From Bacteroidales bacterium UBA5226 (lineage in GTDB: Bacteria > Bacteroidota > Bacteroidia > Bacteroidales > UBA932), in the NCBI GenBank assembly GCA_002409325.1, contig DHUU01000002.1, forward strand, positions 4,126-68,125: a stretch of DNA of 64,000 nucleotides. Reading direction: 5' to 3'. The position numbers and the translations under genes are program-made. The stretch's first letter is position 1. Every line of letters starts with the position of its first letter. Under the pieces are notes generated by a model. That model ran no database searches and was not told the origin of the DNA. It was given only the letters and a program-made list of their open reading frames with translations. Below are positions 63,668 to 64,000 of this stretch, in pieces.

Positions 63668-63962
63668 CACCAAAATGCATAGGAATATTGGGCATTCCCT
63701 TCCCGGAGAGGTTGATTTTCCCGAAGTGTTCTTCGAATTTCTTAAGGTTATCCTCCAGTGCGTTGAAAAAGCGCTTGGCGTGTTCAGGTGTCATGATGAT
63801 CCTGTTCTGAACCTTGGCTTTTTGTATACCGGGCATCATGCGGATAAAGTCAAAAACAAACTCACTGCTGGAATGGGTTATTATGGCAAGATTGGAATAA
63901 CATCCCTGGGCAACTTCTTCGGGCAGTTCAATGTTGATTTGTTTCTTGGGGTTTTGTTCCAT
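63648..63962 (-). CDS. DUF3467 protein
   Basis: The 104-residue cytoplasmic protein matches DUF3467: 'INIELPEEVAQGCYSNLAIITHSSSEFVFDF' is the typical opening, followed by 'PGIQKAKVQNRIIMTPEHAKRFFNALEDNL'. The family has no known function. ATG 63962 is used; an in-frame TTG eight codons upstream lies inside the -7 box. It is the first gene of a two-gene unit with the isomerase-like protein. Confidence 0.88.
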   Translation of the reverse strand: MEQNPKKQINIELPEEVAQGCYSNLAIITHSSSEFVFDFIRMMPGIQKAKVQNRIIMTPEHAKRFFNALEDNLKKFEEHFGKINLSGKGMPNIPMHFGDGTPEA

Positions 63963-63983
63963 GGCTATGGCATTTATTTCATA

Positions 63984-63991
63984 CAAAAGTA
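63984..63991 (-). promoter_or_regulatory. -7 box for DUF3467 gene
   Basis: TACTTTTG on the minus strand lies 21 nt before ATG 63962. The -33 region would be at or beyond the window edge. Confidence 0.55.
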
Positions 63992-64000
63992 GTATTTTTT

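Overview
The window looks like chromosomal DNA from an anaerobic Bacteroidetes, most likely a Bacteroidales from a gut or similar protein-rich habitat. The evidence is the promoter grammar (about twenty TAnnTTTG -7 boxes, almost no Shine-Dalgarno sites), BACON-type and Ig-like lipoproteins, an S46 dipeptidyl-peptidase, the FprA flavodiiron protein, a PPi-type phosphofructokinase with ATP-type PEP carboxykinase, an RRM protein and a DUF3467 protein. Gene density is very high, with operon spacings of 0-12 nt and four convergent pairs whose coding ends overlap. I see no insertion sequence, prophage, CRISPR array or rRNA.

Layout. 1-2.2 kb: the start of a BACON lipoprotein that leaves the left edge, a HemG-like flavodoxin, and a small exported protein resembling superoxide reductase. 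2.4-8.8 kb: clpC, gyrA and an exported TPR protein. 8.9-12.2 kb (-): ackA-ptb-buk, an acetate/butyrate substrate-level phosphorylation operon. 12.3-16.1 kb: comEC, a PurF-like protein lacking the glutaminase cysteine, and an RRM protein. 16.1-16.5 kb: two tiny hydrophobic reading frames. 16.5-24.7 kb (-): a DPP11-type peptidase behind a five-gene polysaccharide group (rmlA, rmlB, ugd, flippase, GT2). 24.8-31.6 kb: an unusual solute-binding/permease fusion, an orphan metal- or cobalamin-type binding lipoprotein behind tRNA-Thr, an M81 lipoprotein, a BaiN/HI0933-type flavoprotein and a DnaQ-like exonuclease. 31.8-35.4 kb (-): surE, an lpxB fused to an O6-alkylguanine-DNA alkyltransferase, and dnaN. 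35.4-44.2 kb: gapA, GT2 plus methyltransferase, M16 and C69 peptidases, NfeD. 44.1-55.3 kb (-): a close-packed recQ-ligA-fprA-rsh-Ig lipoprotein-beta barrel-ispG array. 55.4-64 kb: pckA, pfp, maf, kdsC, a 940-residue modular lipoprotein, a fucose-isomerase-like protein and a DUF3467 protein.

Together the genes suggest an organism that breaks down peptides outside the cytoplasm (S46, M16, C69, M81), ferments to acetate and butyrate or branched-chain equivalents, saves ATP with PPi-PFK and PEPCK, and copes with traces of oxygen (FprA, flavodoxin, SOR-like protein). The most unusual items are the LpxB-alkyltransferase fusion, the permuted order of the binding-protein lobes in the ABC fusion, six genes whose promoter lies 3-6 nt before ATG (predicted leaderless mRNAs), the two small hydrophobic peptides, the tRNA-led lipoprotein gene, and the recurring low-complexity inserts in ordinary enzymes. 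Functions were assigned by reading motifs and recalling families; no database search was run.
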